From Strigops habroptila (lineage: Eukaryota; Chordata; Aves; Psittaciformes; Psittacidae): a stretch of DNA of 64,000 nucleotides. The stretch spans positions 69,087,028 to 69,151,027 of the forward strand of contig NC_046358.1 of assembly GCF_004027225.2 (NCBI RefSeq), read 5' to 3'. A program made the translations under genes and the position numbers. Below are positions 13,001-26,325 of the stretch, piece after piece (within the stretch, counting starts at the first letter, position 1; each line of letters opens with the position of its first letter). The notes beneath the pieces are model-generated. The model ran no database searches and was not told the origin of the DNA. It worked only from the letters and a program-made list of their open reading frames with translations.

Positions 13001-14476
13001 AGTGCGAGGCCCTGTGCACGCGGTTGGCCATCATGGTGAATGGGCAGTTCAAGTGCCTGGGCAGCCCCCAGCACCTGAAAAGCAAGTTTGGCAGTGGCTA
13101 CACCTTGCTGGCCAAAATACGGAGCGAGGAGGAGGGCGAGCTGCTGGCCTTCAAGGCCTTCGTAGAGAAGACTTTCCCAGGTACTGTGAGCTGCTGGAGC
13201 GGTTGCAGTCCAAGGAAGGGCAGGATGCTGGTCATGAGCTTCAGCAGTTTCTTAACTCAGAGCCTCTCCTTGCTCATCTCTCCCAGGCAGCATCCTGAAA
13301 CATGAACACCAGGGCATGGTACATTATCACTTGACCAACAAGAACCTCAGCTGGGCACAGGTAAGGGGATGCTGGAGCCCATCCCACTCTTTGCAGGAGG
13401 CTGGAGGAGCAGCCCAATTCCTGCCCCTTTGCATGCTATTCATGCTTTGCTTTCACACTCCCTTTTCTTCCAGAGCCGCTCCCTGTCCAAAATCCAGGTG
13501 ATTTATAAAGCCAAGTTAATTAAAAAGTGTTTTTTCTCCCTGACCCTTTCCCATCTCCTGGCCCAAACAGATCACCTGCATGTATGGTCAGTGTGTGAGC
13601 TCACAGGATGCACCATGGGTGCTGAGCTGGGACCACTCCATCCCACCCCCCCAAACTGACTGCCCTTGACTGCAGCCCTCCAGAGGAAGGCAGGGTCTCC
13701 CTGGAGCAAAAGCTGATTTTGCCTTTGGTTGTACAGAATCATGGACTGGTTTGGGTTGGAAGGACCTTAACGCTCCTCCAGTTCCAACCCCCTGCCACGG
13801 GCAGGGACACCTTCCACTAGAGCAGGTTGCTCCAAGCCCCTGTGTCCAACCTGGCCTTGAACACTGCCAGGGATGGGGCAGCCACAGCTTCTCTGGGCAC
13901 CCTGTGCCAGCGCCTCAGCACCCTCACAGGGAAGAACTTCTGCCTCAGATCTCATCTCAGTCTCCCCTCTGGCAGGTTAAAGCCATTCTCCCTTGGCCTG
14001 TCCCTACAGGCCCTTGTCCAAAGCCCCTCTCCAGCTTTCTTGTAGCCCCTTTAGGCACTGGAAGCTGCTCTAAGGTCTCCCCTTAAGGAGCCTTCTCTTC
14101 TCCAGGCTGAACACCCACAGCTGTCTCTCATATATACGTATATATACAACATATATTTTTAAATGGGGTCAGGTACTCTGCTAAATAACCCATCTCCTGG
14201 CTTCCCCCTGCCCTCCTGCCAGGGAAGGTGTCACTCACCCGGGTTTCCCTGGAGGAAAAAGCTTCCTCTGCTTTCCCAGTCGCAGCCAGTGGGGTTCTCC
14301 TGTGGCCAAGGTACCTGCAGCAACTGCTGTGCTGTCCCTTGCAGGTCTTCGGGGCCTTGGAGAAAGCCAAAGAGAAGTATCGCTTGGAAGACTATTCCGT
14401 GAGCCAGATATCCCTGGAGCAAGTCTTCATGAGCTTCACTCATTTCCAGCACTACACAGAGGACAGAGGGAAATGA
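1048..14476 (+). CDS. ABCA3: Phospholipid-transporting ABC transporter A3, 3' two thirds (21 coding exons)
   Basis: ABCA3 is a full ABC transporter of the lamellar-body membrane. It loads phosphatidylcholine and phosphatidylglycerol for lung surfactant. Exons by splice signals and frame: 1048-1194, 1588-1717, 2386-2540, 3374-3529, 3866-4076, 4372-4522, 5048-5146, 5363-5555, 6377-6680, 7586-7859, 8400-8604, 9088-9307, 9554-9712, 10262-10434, 10719-10853, 10985-11179, 12119-12306, 12407-12577, 12993-13180, 13287-13360, 14345-14476. They sum to 3660 nt, one open frame of 1219 aa plus TGA, and every phase matches. NBD1 has Walker [10 protein letters not shown] (second exon), signature [10 protein letters not shown] (fourth) and Walker [12 protein letters not shown] with H-loop TTHFMDEAD (fifth). 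TMD2 spans 6377-10434; its large lumenal loop has N-glycosylation sequons NRT, NAS and NIT. NBD2 has [29 protein letters not shown] and TSHSMEE. The RVGKLVDSS linker and the [12 protein letters not shown]-terminus match ABCA3 rather than other ABCA members. The human protein has 1704 aa, so about 485 N-terminal residues (TMD1) lie before the window. The fourth intron has a GC donor. No frame damage was seen. Confidence 0.96.
2627..3081 (+). mobile_element. CR1 LINE, 3' fragment
   Basis: Plus-oriented 5'-truncated CR1 of about 455 bp in an ABCA3 intron, from GTCCAGAAGAGGCCAC-like sequence to the CCAACCCAAACC / ATTCTNTGATTCT tail. Confidence 0.9.
4569..4621 (+). mobile_element. CR1 3' tail fragment
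   Basis: Short plus-oriented tail with CTCTTCCAACCCTAATGG and the terminal TTCTGTGATTCTGTGAT repeat of CR1. Confidence 0.75.
6827..7041 (-). mobile_element. CR1 LINE, 3' fragment
   Basis: Minus-oriented CR1 of about 215 bp; stops abruptly at an unrelated AT-rich block. Confidence 0.9.
7042..7430. other. AT-rich unidentified block next to CR1
   Basis: A roughly 390-bp stretch clearly richer in A/T than the surrounding ABCA3 introns, abutting the CR1 break. Not recognised as a known family. Confidence 0.4.
10058..10163. repeat. 53-bp tandem duplication in ABCA3 intron
   Basis: Two near-identical copies beginning TTGGAAAGAG at 10058 and 10111, each running through a GGGCTGGGATGGAGATGAG segment; copies differ at a few bases. 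Confidence 0.85.
11854..11912 (-). mobile_element. CR1 3' tail fragment
   Basis: Minus-oriented tail starting TCACAGAATCATTAAGGTTGG and continuing through a diverged GGACCTTTGGAGATCATC segment. It looks older than the other copies. Confidence 0.75.
12779..12934 (-). mobile_element. CR1 LINE, 3' fragment
   Basis: Minus-oriented CR1 of about 155 bp in the 415-nt ABCA3 intron between 12577 and 12993. Confidence 0.85.
13733..14129 (-). mobile_element. CR1 LINE, 3' fragment
   Basis: Minus-oriented CR1 of nearly 400 bp in the last ABCA3 intron; a TATATACGTATATA palindrome sits at its 5' break (14131-14144). Confidence 0.9.
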
Positions 14477-16815
14477 GCAGAAGCCCCCACCGGTGCCCTT
14501 CATCACGGACTGGCCCTGCTGCCTATACATAGTATATATAGAGACAGTAATTTATATATCAGCGTGTCTTAAATACTTTATAAATGTAAGAAACCTTTCA
14601 CTGGGGGGGAGGATGGGGCCATCCCTTCTGCCGTGGGGAACACGGGTGGTGCGTGTGTCACGCGTGCCACCACGGGTCTGTGTGTGCGTGTGCATGTGAC
14701 ACTTCCACTCTCCAGCGTTCTTTCCCTTCTATACAGCAAAAACAAAGATCCCAACAAGCAGGGGGAAGCCTGGATGGGTAGAGATGGGTGTTGGGTATTG
14801 AGCTGGCAGAGGAGGAGTGGGATGCACCCCCCTGTGCCCCTTGGCCCTGCCCAATGCTTGCACCCATCAGGGCACTGCTTCGTTGTCTTGGCCCGCATGT
14901 TGACGTGTATCGTTAGGTGGTTTGCTCGTGGTTTAACAGAGGCTGTCAAATAGCTTAGATCCAGGTCGCTAGGTTCATTAGGATGCGCTATGGTTGCCCT
15001 TAGAAGCACTTTGTGTCTGGCTGGAGGGGAGAAGGCAAGCCTCCCATCCATCCCTCCGTCCCCACGGAGGAGGCTTCGTCTTCTTTAAGCTCTTAGGAAA
15101 CGCCGTCCCCTCCTGCCTGCTTGCCCAGGGGTGGAGGCAAGTGTGTCCTGAGGAGCTGGCACCATCCCAAGCGGTGCAGGGAGAGCTGGCTGTGTTCAGG
15201 GAGCCATGGGACGTGTCCATGGAGCGGTGCCCAGAGCTCGGCCCCTTGGTACAGCACGTGATGGGTCTGGCTGCCAGCGCTCGGGCTGAAGGCAGCACTG
15301 GGTGAGAGGTGTTGCAGGGCTCTTGGGAATGCTGCTGGGCTCTCACTGTTGTGTCCATGGAAGGGTTTAACCAGTAGCACTGTGCTGTGCAGCCACAGGA
15401 CTGGCGTTGAAGTCCAGTAATGCTCTCGCTGCGCCCCATGTCCTGCTGTGCTTTCCCCTTACACCCCACACAGGTCCCATGTCCCCATCCCACGTCACCC
15501 CTCCTCATCCCCATCCCCTGTGCACCACACCAGGCTGCTCCAGCAGCAGGCAGGGCATGAAGGCACTGTCCTGCCCTTGCCTGGCTGTGGGGATGCTGCT
15601 GGGCACGGTGCGTTAGGCACCAGCACTGCCCAGCCCTGCCTGCACCAAATCAGAGGCAGCAACTGGGATTTCTTTTTGGTGTTTCCCAGTGGTTGGGTGC
15701 TTTTGTTTGTTTGGTTTGTTTTGTTTTAAATCTGTGTTGATTGTTGTCTGTCCTTAACTAGTCCCTTTGTCACCCGAGGACAGTCCCCTCCCAGCCAGCT
15801 GCTCCGAAATCAATGCAGAGCTATTTGCACTATAGTAATACACACACTTGCACATAACTAAAGGAATTAATATTTATGGTGAGGGGTGCTGATTCCCTTC
15901 CATTGATTGATTGCATTGTCAGGGGTTGGGTGATATTTTTTGGGTTGGGTTTTTGTTTTGTTCCTGTGACTGACTCATTCCTTCCTGTTTTTTTCCCCTT
16001 TACCTAATGTCATTCAAAATGATGGTGCATCATGTTACTAAGAATTTCCCTGGATCTTAACTACGTGTGGTTTTGTTAGTAAGCAGCCAGGAGGTGAACG
16101 GCATCCCTGGAATACTTCAGAGCCCATCAGAGCTGCTGGCCTGGGCAGTTTGCTCCCTAGGAGCATCCCTGCAGGCAGTGGAGCCAGCAATGCTGGGGAC
16201 ACAATGCAGTGGGAAACCCCCAGGACTGGTGTACAAGGAAAGGGAGGAGGGATGCTTCCTGCGGGAGGGTGCCTGGTGCCACCAGGGACATGCTGGGACT
16301 CGGAGTAACTTAGTTTTTGGAAGGGGAAATGTGGTAGGCTGCCTCAACGCCTCGAGGGCTTCACCTAGAATGGGGAGCAGGGGGAAAAGGGGTTGCAGGA
16401 GAGCGAGATGCCAAATTGGCACAGGCTGGCAGCACCCTGACCACAGCCAAGACCTCCCTCCAAAGACATTCCGTTGCGATACTGGTGCCCCACCTTGCAA
16501 GGTTTGGTCCTGTGGCAGGTGACAGCCCCACAGTGCCCATGAATGGCATCGGAGAGCCAGGGGTAGAGGAGGCAATGGCAAGGGTGGCATCCACTGGTCC
16601 CAGCCCACCAGTCCTGGCCTAAATGAAGAGAGGCTTACCAAAGAATCATTCCTCCCTCACCGAGACAAGAGCTGCTGCTGTGCATGGTGCTGCTCACCCC
16701 AGTTCAGTTCCAGCAGCAGCACAGGGCGCAGGCAGCTGCTGCTCCCCTCTTGGCTGCAGAGTGGTCATTATTCCCATCATAGGAATAATAAAGGGTTTTA
16801 TTTCTTCCAGTGGGT
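14477..16815 (+). other. ABCA3: ABCA3 3' UTR (inferred)
   Basis: The stretch after the ABCA3 stop is free of recognised repeats. It includes AT-rich patches (14525-14590, 15830-15880) and runs to the first AATAAA at 16787-16792, followed by a T-rich stretch. A 2.3-kb 3' UTR is inferred; no transcript evidence is available. ORFs here are short and unrelated to known proteins. Confidence 0.6.
16787..16792 (+). terminator. Poly(A) signal AATAAA, ABCA3
   Basis: First canonical AATAAA on the + strand after the ABCA3 stop, followed by a GT/T-rich stretch. Confidence 0.6.
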
Positions 16816-17110
16816 GTTTCCTGGCCTCCTTTGGAGTTCACAAGCAGCTCCAGTCCTGGTGGGCTCCATCTGTGCTGGACTCCTGCTTGCTGCCTCGTGC
16901 ATGGGAGGACATGGTGAAGCGGGGTGTCCTCCAAAACCTCACGGGGCACAGCTCATCCAGCCTGGAAAAGCCCATGGGCTGAGGGAGTTCTGTGTGCCAG
17001 GCACTGCTGAGAGCAGGAGTGGGACTCCCCTTCCATCACAGGCAGACATAGCCCCCCTCTTGCCCTGGGAATGGAGGAGACCTTGAGCTCAGAGCTCAAG
17101 ATGGCTTTTG

Positions 17111-17320
17111 TCATAGAATCGCAGACTGGTTTGGGCTGGAAGGGACCTTAAAGCTCATCCAGTTCCAACCCCCTGCCACGGGCAGGGACACCTTCCACTA
17201 GAGCAGGTTGCTCCAAGCCCCTGTGTCCAACCTGGCCTTGAACACTGCCAGGGATGGGGCAGCCACAGCTTCTCTGGGCAACCTGTGCCAGCACCTCAGC
17301 ACCCTCACAGGGAAGAACTT
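17111..17320 (-). mobile_element. CR1 LINE, 3' fragment
   Basis: Minus-oriented CR1 of about 210 bp between the ABCA3 and MCRIP2 3' ends. Confidence 0.9.
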
Positions 17321-17435
17321 CCTTCTATGTAAAGAACACCTATGCTTATAGGTTAAGAACTTCTTTCTTATATTATATATGCTTCACCATCTCTTCCCCA
17401 ACCCACAAGTGCTTCTCTATGGGCAGTTTCAGTGC

Positions 17436-17441
17436 TTTATT
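17436..17441 (-). terminator. Poly(A) signal AATAAA, MCRIP2
   Basis: Forward TTTATT reads AATAAA on the minus strand. It lies about 330 nt beyond the MCRIP2 stop and is the nearest canonical signal. Confidence 0.6.
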
Positions 17442-17773
17442 GTCTGGCAGTCCTGCTACAGCATCCCACTGTCCTCCCCGCCGCTCCAGCTGCAGGGGGG
17501 GATCCGCTCCCTCATCCCCAGTGTGGCACCACAGTGTCCCTGGGAGCTGGAGGCTGCAGGAGCTGCAGCGGTCCGAGAACTGGCACTTGAGGCATCCTGG
17601 CCGGGGCCACACACTGCTGCTCCGCAGCGGGCACAGGGATGGGGCATGGCTCTGGTCCGGTCCCGCTGGTCACTTGATTTCGGTCATCCTTTAAAAACGT
17701 GGTTCTAAAATGGCACCGGTTCTGGGCTCTGAGCTGATGCTCCCTCAGGAAACCACCAAACTTTTCTTCCCTT

Positions 17774-20772
17774 TTAGGAGCAGTTTTCTATTTTGGCCAG
17801 AAATTGCTGTGCCCACCACTCCTCCAGGTCAATGGGAACGAAGTCTGAAAGGGAGGAGAGAGAAAGGGGAGCAGAGCAGCTGGACCAGGGAGCTGAGCTC
17901 CAGAGGCTCCCCCTGTGCCATCCCATTTGCCAGTGGACAAAAAAAATGACACTCCAAAATCTCCCCCACCCCTGTGCTCTGTCCCCAAAGGCCAGGCTGG
18001 GTTCACAAGGACCTTCTTGGGGACTTCTCCACTGCAGGAGCCCTCAGGCTGCATTCACAGCCCTTGCTGCTGGATCATTTTGTTCCCATTCCTACAGCTC
18101 CATCCTGCTCAGCCCCAGGAGAGGCAGGTCCCCACGGTGGGACCTGGGGGCTTCTCTCCAGCATGATGTTGAACCCACCTCGGTGGCTGGAGAAGGCATG
18201 ATTTCCACAAGTCATCAACCAGGTGTCCTGCTTGCTTGGACATCCCCACCACACTGCGGGGCCAGCTCTGCCCCCCAGCACCCCCAAAACCAACCTCAGC
18301 ACCAGCAGGACAGACCCAACCCAGCCCTTCTGGGGATCCTCCTCCCATCGCAGCCCTGCTCAGGTACTCAGCTGAGCCCACCCCAGCTCATTGCACCCCT
18401 GATGCACCTCCCCTCCCCGAGTGCTGTAGCTGCTTCCCACTTACTTTTGAGTCCGGGGTTGGGGTTTTTCTCTACATACTGCACGGGGCCGCAGGCGCTC
18501 TCCCCGCTCAGGCTGCCGTCCAGCTGCTGCTCTACCTGCTGCCAGGCTGGATGCGGGAACAGCCAGCAGAGGGTTCGGCATGGGGATTGCCCAGGAGGAG
18601 GAGCAGGAGGTGGTCAGAGGGGGGCAGGTACCCAGGCTGGGGACCCCCCTCCCTGCCGCTGAGGTCCCCGGCAGCATGGGGCTGCCTCAGGAGGGACCTC
18701 ACATGCTCCAGCCCCCTTGGGATGTGACAGTGAGCAGGTGCCAGCCCCCGGGGACCCTCTGCCCTCACCTTCATAGACAAAGCGGACGTTCTCCTCGTGG
18801 GCCAGTGTGTAGCACTCCTCAGGGGCCGAGACCTGCTGCGGCAGCACCTGCGGCCTCTTGCCGTTCACTCTGTTGAAGATGAGTTTCTGGGCTGGGCTGT
18901 AGAGGGGACAAGGTGGAGATGAGGGGGGCACCCACCACAGCCTGTCCCCAAGGGGGGAGGTCAAGAAGGACCCAGCCCCCAGGGAGAGGGGGTTCCTACA
19001 CAGGAAGGGGTGCAGGTGAGAGGGATCCCCATGGAAGAGCACAGGCTGTCTATCTCCCACCCATCGTCCAGCCTTAGCACAAAGTGTGGTCCCTAAAATA
19101 AGGAATACGCCACCAAAAATGCTGAAGTACCAGGAAAAGGGAAGTGAAATCCAGGCACCAGGCAGGGGATGCACATTGGTGTCACGCTCACAGACCAAGC
19201 ACTCAGGTTTGCTGTAGCAGCCCCAGACCCCAGCATGTCCCCAAGGTGCCCCAGGCCTGGGATGAAGCCCTTTGCCAACTGGGAGCAGGTCAGGCTTCCC
19301 CGGAGCTGGGTACTTAAACCAGCCCCAGCCTGGAAACAGCAAGGGATGGAAGGGAAAGGCTTGGGATGAGACTATGGGCACACTGGATGCAGAACTTGAG
19401 TGTTTTGGCTTTTCTGCCCAGCTTTGGGGCAGGACACGTCTGCAACAGCCACGTTTCTCATGGGACAAAGTCTAAGGAGCCCCAGGAGCGCAGGCAGGTT
19501 ATGGCTTGCAGGGCAGGTGAGACCCAGAAGAGGCAGCCCCTGCCCACAGCACCCCCGCCAGGTCTGCAGGAGGGCCTGGGGCAGGACAACGCACCCCAAC
19601 CCATGGCTAGGGGGCACCGAGCAGCAGCCAGGAGCATGTGCAGCCAACCGGACTAAAGGAGTAAGGCTGGAGCCACGCTGGTTAGTGGAAGGTCCAGGGT
19701 GGAGGGGGACAGCCTGGACGGGGAGGGGACAGCCTGGTCAGGGAGAACTTTCTCATCCATTCCTTGAGGCTAGGGGAAACAGGCAGAGCCATGCAGGCTC
19801 CAGAGCCTTGCCCAATGGAGCACTGCTGCCTGCTCTGCCAGGCTGGGCTTTGTCCCCAACTCTCCACCTGGGAAAAAGGCTCCTTAAGGAAAGGAACCAT
19901 CACCCCTCTGTCCATTTCAGACCCCCCCACTAGTTATTCCTACTAAAAGCTGCAAGCTTCACCCAAAAGCTATTCCTCTCCCTTCGAGACAGGGGACACC
20001 TTGCCCTGGGCAAACAAGGGTACATGGGACAACCCGCAAACGCTGCCCAGGGCCACCACGGTGACATGTGACAACACAAACGCTGCCCAGGGCCACCACT
20101 GGAACATGTGACAACACATAAACGCTGCCCAGGGCCACCACGGGGGCACGGGACAACCCACAAACGCTGCCCAGGGCCACCATTGCCTCCGTGGGTCCGG
20201 GGCTCCTGCCGGGACCCTCCAGCCCCGGGTACGCGGCGGTTCCACACCGGGCCCGGCAGTGCCCGCCCCGGGGCCGTCCCCGGCAGTGCCCGCCCCGGGG
20301 CCGTCCCCAGCAAGCGGGCAGTGGGACCCCCCCCCGGCCAAACCCCATCCTCGTGCGCACCGGCTCCGGTGTCCCCTCTGCCCCATCGCACACCAAGAGC
20401 GCGCCGTCTCCGCGGCCCCAGCAGCGCTGCCCCCCCCGTCCCGTCCCGTGGGCACCGGCCGGCGGCCCCCCCCGTGGTGCGGGCGGCCCGGTAACCTTTC
20501 CCCAAGGTCACGGCGGCGGGGCTCACCTGGCGGGGGGCCAGGCCCCGGGCTGCAGCCGGCCCCGCAGCTCGGCCCCTTTGCTGCTCTCCACCGCCTGCTG
20601 CGTCGGACCTGCGGTCGGCGGCGGGACTCAGAGCGGCGCCGGGGCGGCGGGGCGCGGAGCGGGACGGGCCCCGCGCACACGCCGCTCCCCCGCCCCGGTC
20701 CCGTCCGCTGCCCGCCGTACCTGTGCGGCGCTGCGTGGCCAGCTTGCTGGGGCCGCGCGTCAGCGTGTACAT
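17774..20772 (-). CDS. MCRIP2: MAPK-regulated corepressor-interacting protein 2 (FAM195A)
   Basis: MCRIP2 is a small, mostly disordered protein of the MCRIP family, linked to stress granules, DDX6 and CtBP-type corepression. Five minus-strand exons: 20721-20772, 20527-20608, 18769-18896, 18445-18546 and 17774-17844. They add to 435 nt, 144 aa plus stop, with all phases consistent and GT-AG junctions (human: 160 aa). The start is the ATG of MYTLTRGPSKLA, which matches the conserved N-terminus; an upstream in-frame GTG is not needed. Conserved blocks are the KLIFNRVNGKR segment and the AHEENVRFVYEAWQQVEQQL block (third/fourth exons), then YVEKNPNPGLKNFVPIDLEE and WWAQQFLAKIENCS at the C-terminus. 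The first intron is only 112 nt. The second intron carries a 42-bp minisatellite. The gene starts in a CpG-rich promoter and converges on ABCA3. Confidence 0.95.
20022..20182. repeat. Minisatellite, about 42-bp unit, four copies (MCRIP2 intron 2)
   Basis: The core CGCTGCCCAGGGCCACCA starts at 20041, 20081, 20123 and 20165, giving periods of 40, 42 and 42 bp. Each core is preceded by a GACAAC-type segment. It is tandem and imperfect. Confidence 0.85.
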
Positions 20773-20935
20773 CCTGCGGCCCCGCACGGCCCCGCACCGG
20801 CCCCGCCTGAGCGCCGCGTGCCCCCCGCCGGGCCTTTAACGGGCCGGGCCCGGGCGGCCGCGACACGCCCCCGCCCTTAAAGGGCCCGCGCGGGACGGGA
20901 AGGCGGGGGCGGAACGGGGAGGGGGGCGGGACCGG
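20200..20935 (-). promoter_or_regulatory. CpG-rich promoter and 5' region of MCRIP2
   Basis: This is a dense CpG block around the MCRIP2 first exons, with several GC boxes of the GGGGCGG/CCCCGCCC type at about 20865-20935 just upstream of the ATG. No TATA box is evident. CpG-island status is judged by eye. Confidence 0.65.
20254..20307. repeat. 27-bp perfect tandem duplication
   Basis: Two adjacent copies of a GC-rich 27-mer beginning CGGCAGTGCCCG, at 20254 and 20281. Confidence 0.8.
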
Positions 20936-20937
20936 GG

Positions 20938-21815
20938 GATGGTGCCGGAGGGGGACATGGGGGCAGGCACATGGGGGACACAGCAGGGACACAGCGAGAA
21001 CGTATGGGGTGTGGGGGGACATAGGGGACACACGGGGGACACACAGCATGCATAAGTGGGAGGTATGTAGAGACTTAGGGGACACATGGGGAAACACGTG
21101 GGAGGTGTGTGGGGACACGGGGGACATGGGCACATGTGAAAGGTGTGGGGGGGGGACACATGGAGGGCACCCATGGGGGCACAGGTGGGAGATGTGCAGG
21201 AATATGGGGACACATGGGAAACACAGGGGGGCACACGTGGGTGGCACACAAGGGAGGTGTGGGGGGACACATGAGGGACTCATGGGGGCATATGTGAGAG
21301 GTGTGGGGGGACACACATGGGGGGCACACATGGAGTTGTGGGGATCATGGGGGACACACGGGGGGCATATGTGGGGTGTGTTATGGGGGACATATGGGGG
21401 CCACATGTGGGATGTGGGGACACATGGGGAACACGTTGGGGGCACATAAGGGACATAGATGGGATGTGAGGTCACACAGAGGACGTGTGCAGGACACACA
21501 GGGGGAACACGCAGGAGGGGGGGACACACCTGTGAGATGCGAGACACATAGTAGGCACACATGGGACATGGAGACACACAGGAGACATGCGTGGGACACA
21601 CAGAGAGGACACATGGCACATGTGGGAGACATGGGACATGCACGGGACACATGGGTTTGAGCAGGAGAGAGGGAGCAGGAGAATCGTGGGACACAAGATG
21701 GCACATGCAGGGGACACAGGAGTGACAGAGAACACAGGGAGCACGTGCATGGGGACACCTGAGAGACAGGACACTGGAGCCATGGGACACACAGGGAACA
21801 TGTAGGAGTCACTTC
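20938..21815. repeat. G-rich degenerate minisatellite (GGGGACACA-type)
   Basis: About 0.9 kb is built from GGGGACACATGG-like and GGTGTGGGGGGACACA-like words, with G almost confined to the + strand. The GGTGTGG-type anchors recur roughly every 40-55 bp (about 21008, 21063, 21106, 21141, 21256, 21300). The array is strongly diverged. Long ORFs across it (up to about 600 codons on the minus strand) are low complexity and are not genes. Confidence 0.85.
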
Positions 21816-22732
21816 TGGGGCACATAGAAGCCAGGCTGGGGACAGCAAGGGGGTGTAGAGGCAGGGGCTGAGGTGCCACCACGCTGGGGACAGTGCTGTG
21901 ACCAGCCCCGGAGCCCTGGGGGCTGTAGGGGACACTGGGACGGGCAGCCATGTCCTGGCCACCGCGGTGACCTTTGGAGCAGGGAAGGCACTTCGAGGTG
22001 TCCCCACGTGGCAGGAGGTGCAGCCCCGCGACATGACCCCCCGGCCACCCCCAGCATCACCCGCCGGAGGTGTGGGGGCACATGGGTGGCACCTCGGGTT
22101 TTGGGGTCAGGATGGGTGGCAAACTCACTGGCATGCTCCAGCTTTGCTCCGGTGGCAGTGAAGCCACCCCACGAGAGTGACCGTGGCATTTTGGCCCTGC
22201 CACGGCAGGAGGTAGTGTGGGAGGGGGCCCGGCCCCCCAAAAGAACATCCAGCGGGGTGCCGGGCACGCATGGGTGCACCCACAACCATCACCCCCGCCC
22301 CGAGTTCCCCCCAAAAGCCTACGTGGTCACTGTGCTTAAATACAGCTGTGACCCTGGGGGACTCCACCACCCACTATCACCTGGGGGGGAATGGGGCTGT
22401 GCCTCAGTTTCCCCACCTGCAACCTGATCGGGGGGTTTCGGGGCGCCCATGGGTGCACCTCCGAGCCCTGAACCCAGCTCATCGGGCTGTGGCTGCATCC
22501 TCCCTGGCGTCCATCACTTGTGCAGGTCTTGCCAGGAGGGCTCCTCTGCTCCCACTTATCCTCAGTTGTCTGCGGTGTCCACGCAAAGCCGGTCCTCATT
22601 AAGAAGGGTGGGGATAGAGTGGGAGAAGCCCGTCGGGGGGGGACACGGCAGCAGCCCCTGTCCTGCACCATCACCTCCACGTCCTCCTCCGAGAAAAGCT
22701 TAAGTATCATCAGGGAGGAGCGCTTTACAGAC
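21816..22732. other. Intergenic stretch between VNTR and tRNA
   Basis: GC-rich DNA with no recognised gene, repeat or exon. It lies between the divergent starts of MCRIP2 and METTL26. Confidence 0.6.
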
Positions 22733-22803
22733 GCGCCGCTGGTGTAGTGGTATCATGCAAGATTCCCATTCTTGCGACCCGGGTTCGATTCCCGGGCGGC
22801 GCA
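22733..22803 (+). tRNA. tRNA-Gly (anticodon CCC)
   Basis: A complete 71-nt tRNA gene without intron. The acceptor stem is GCGCCGC paired with GCGGCGC, plus discriminator A (22803). The A box is TGGTGTAGTGG (22740-22750). The anticodon arm CAAGA/TCTTG carries loop TTCCCAT with CCC at 22765-22767. The B box is GGTTCGATTCC, in a fully paired T arm (CCGGG/CCCGG). The sequence matches the vertebrate tRNA-Gly-CCC isodecoder as I remember it. CCA is not encoded, as normal for eukaryotes. A TTTT follows at 22809. Confidence 0.97.
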
Positions 22804-22808
22804 GTACG

Positions 22809-22812
22809 TTTT
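22809..22812 (+). terminator. RNA polymerase III terminator TTTT
   Basis: A run of four T starting 6 nt after the tRNA 3' end; a longer T8 run follows near 22831. Confidence 0.7.
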
Positions 22813-22825
22813 GCGGCCTCTTTAA

Positions 22826-25776
<2,951 letters not shown>

Positions 25777-26099
25777 CCTGCCCTGTGACACCTCCCGGCA
25801 CGGCCACCCCTCTTCGATACCCCCTCAAAGGGGTCACACTGTGGCGATGGGACAGTGCCCCACTTGCCCCAGCTGGGGCTGGGCTTGGCTGGGGGGGAGC
25901 TCCCTTTGCAATGGAGTGGCCCAGAGAAGCCACTGTGGCTGCCATGGGGGGCAGAGGCATGGGGGGGGGGGGTGGGTAGCACCCTGGCCATGGGGCAGAA
26001 CTTGCTCGGTGCCAGCTTCCTTGGAGGACGCTGTGCCAATGGCGGAGGGACCCATCCCTCTTCCCATCCCCTCCCCGGGACTGTGCTGCTGCTCCCCAC

Positions 26100-26105
26100 A
26101 ATAAA
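26100..26105 (+). terminator. Poly(A) signal AATAAA, METTL26
   Basis: Canonical AATAAA about 325 nt after the METTL26 stop. Confidence 0.75.
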
Positions 26106-26319
26106 CTCAGAGGCTTTGCTCCCCTCCAATGCTTTCAGCACTGGCACTGGGGGGAATCCCCAATCCCCCCCAAGCACCAACCAATGGAGGGGGTCAGATC
26201 CTGCACTGGGAGCACCCAGGGGTGCTACATTGCACCCGGAGGCTTTGGTGCAGTGGGAAGGTTTTTATGACGGCGGGGTCCTGGCAGATCTCCCACCCCT
26301 CTGCAGCCCAACCCACTCC

Positions 26320-26325
26320 TTTATT
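26320..26325 (-). terminator. Poly(A) signal AATAAA, WFIKKN1
   Basis: Forward TTTATT, nearly 200 nt beyond the WFIKKN1 stop on the minus strand; the nearest canonical signal. Confidence 0.65.

Noticed and set aside
14131-14144. TATATACGTATATA palindrome
   Set aside because: A simple AT dinucleotide stretch at a CR1 boundary; no function is implied.
19970-21790. 606-codon open frame on the - strand
   Set aside because: It runs through the G-rich minisatellite and the MCRIP2 promoter. The protein is a low-complexity Cys/Pro/His repeat produced by the tandem array.
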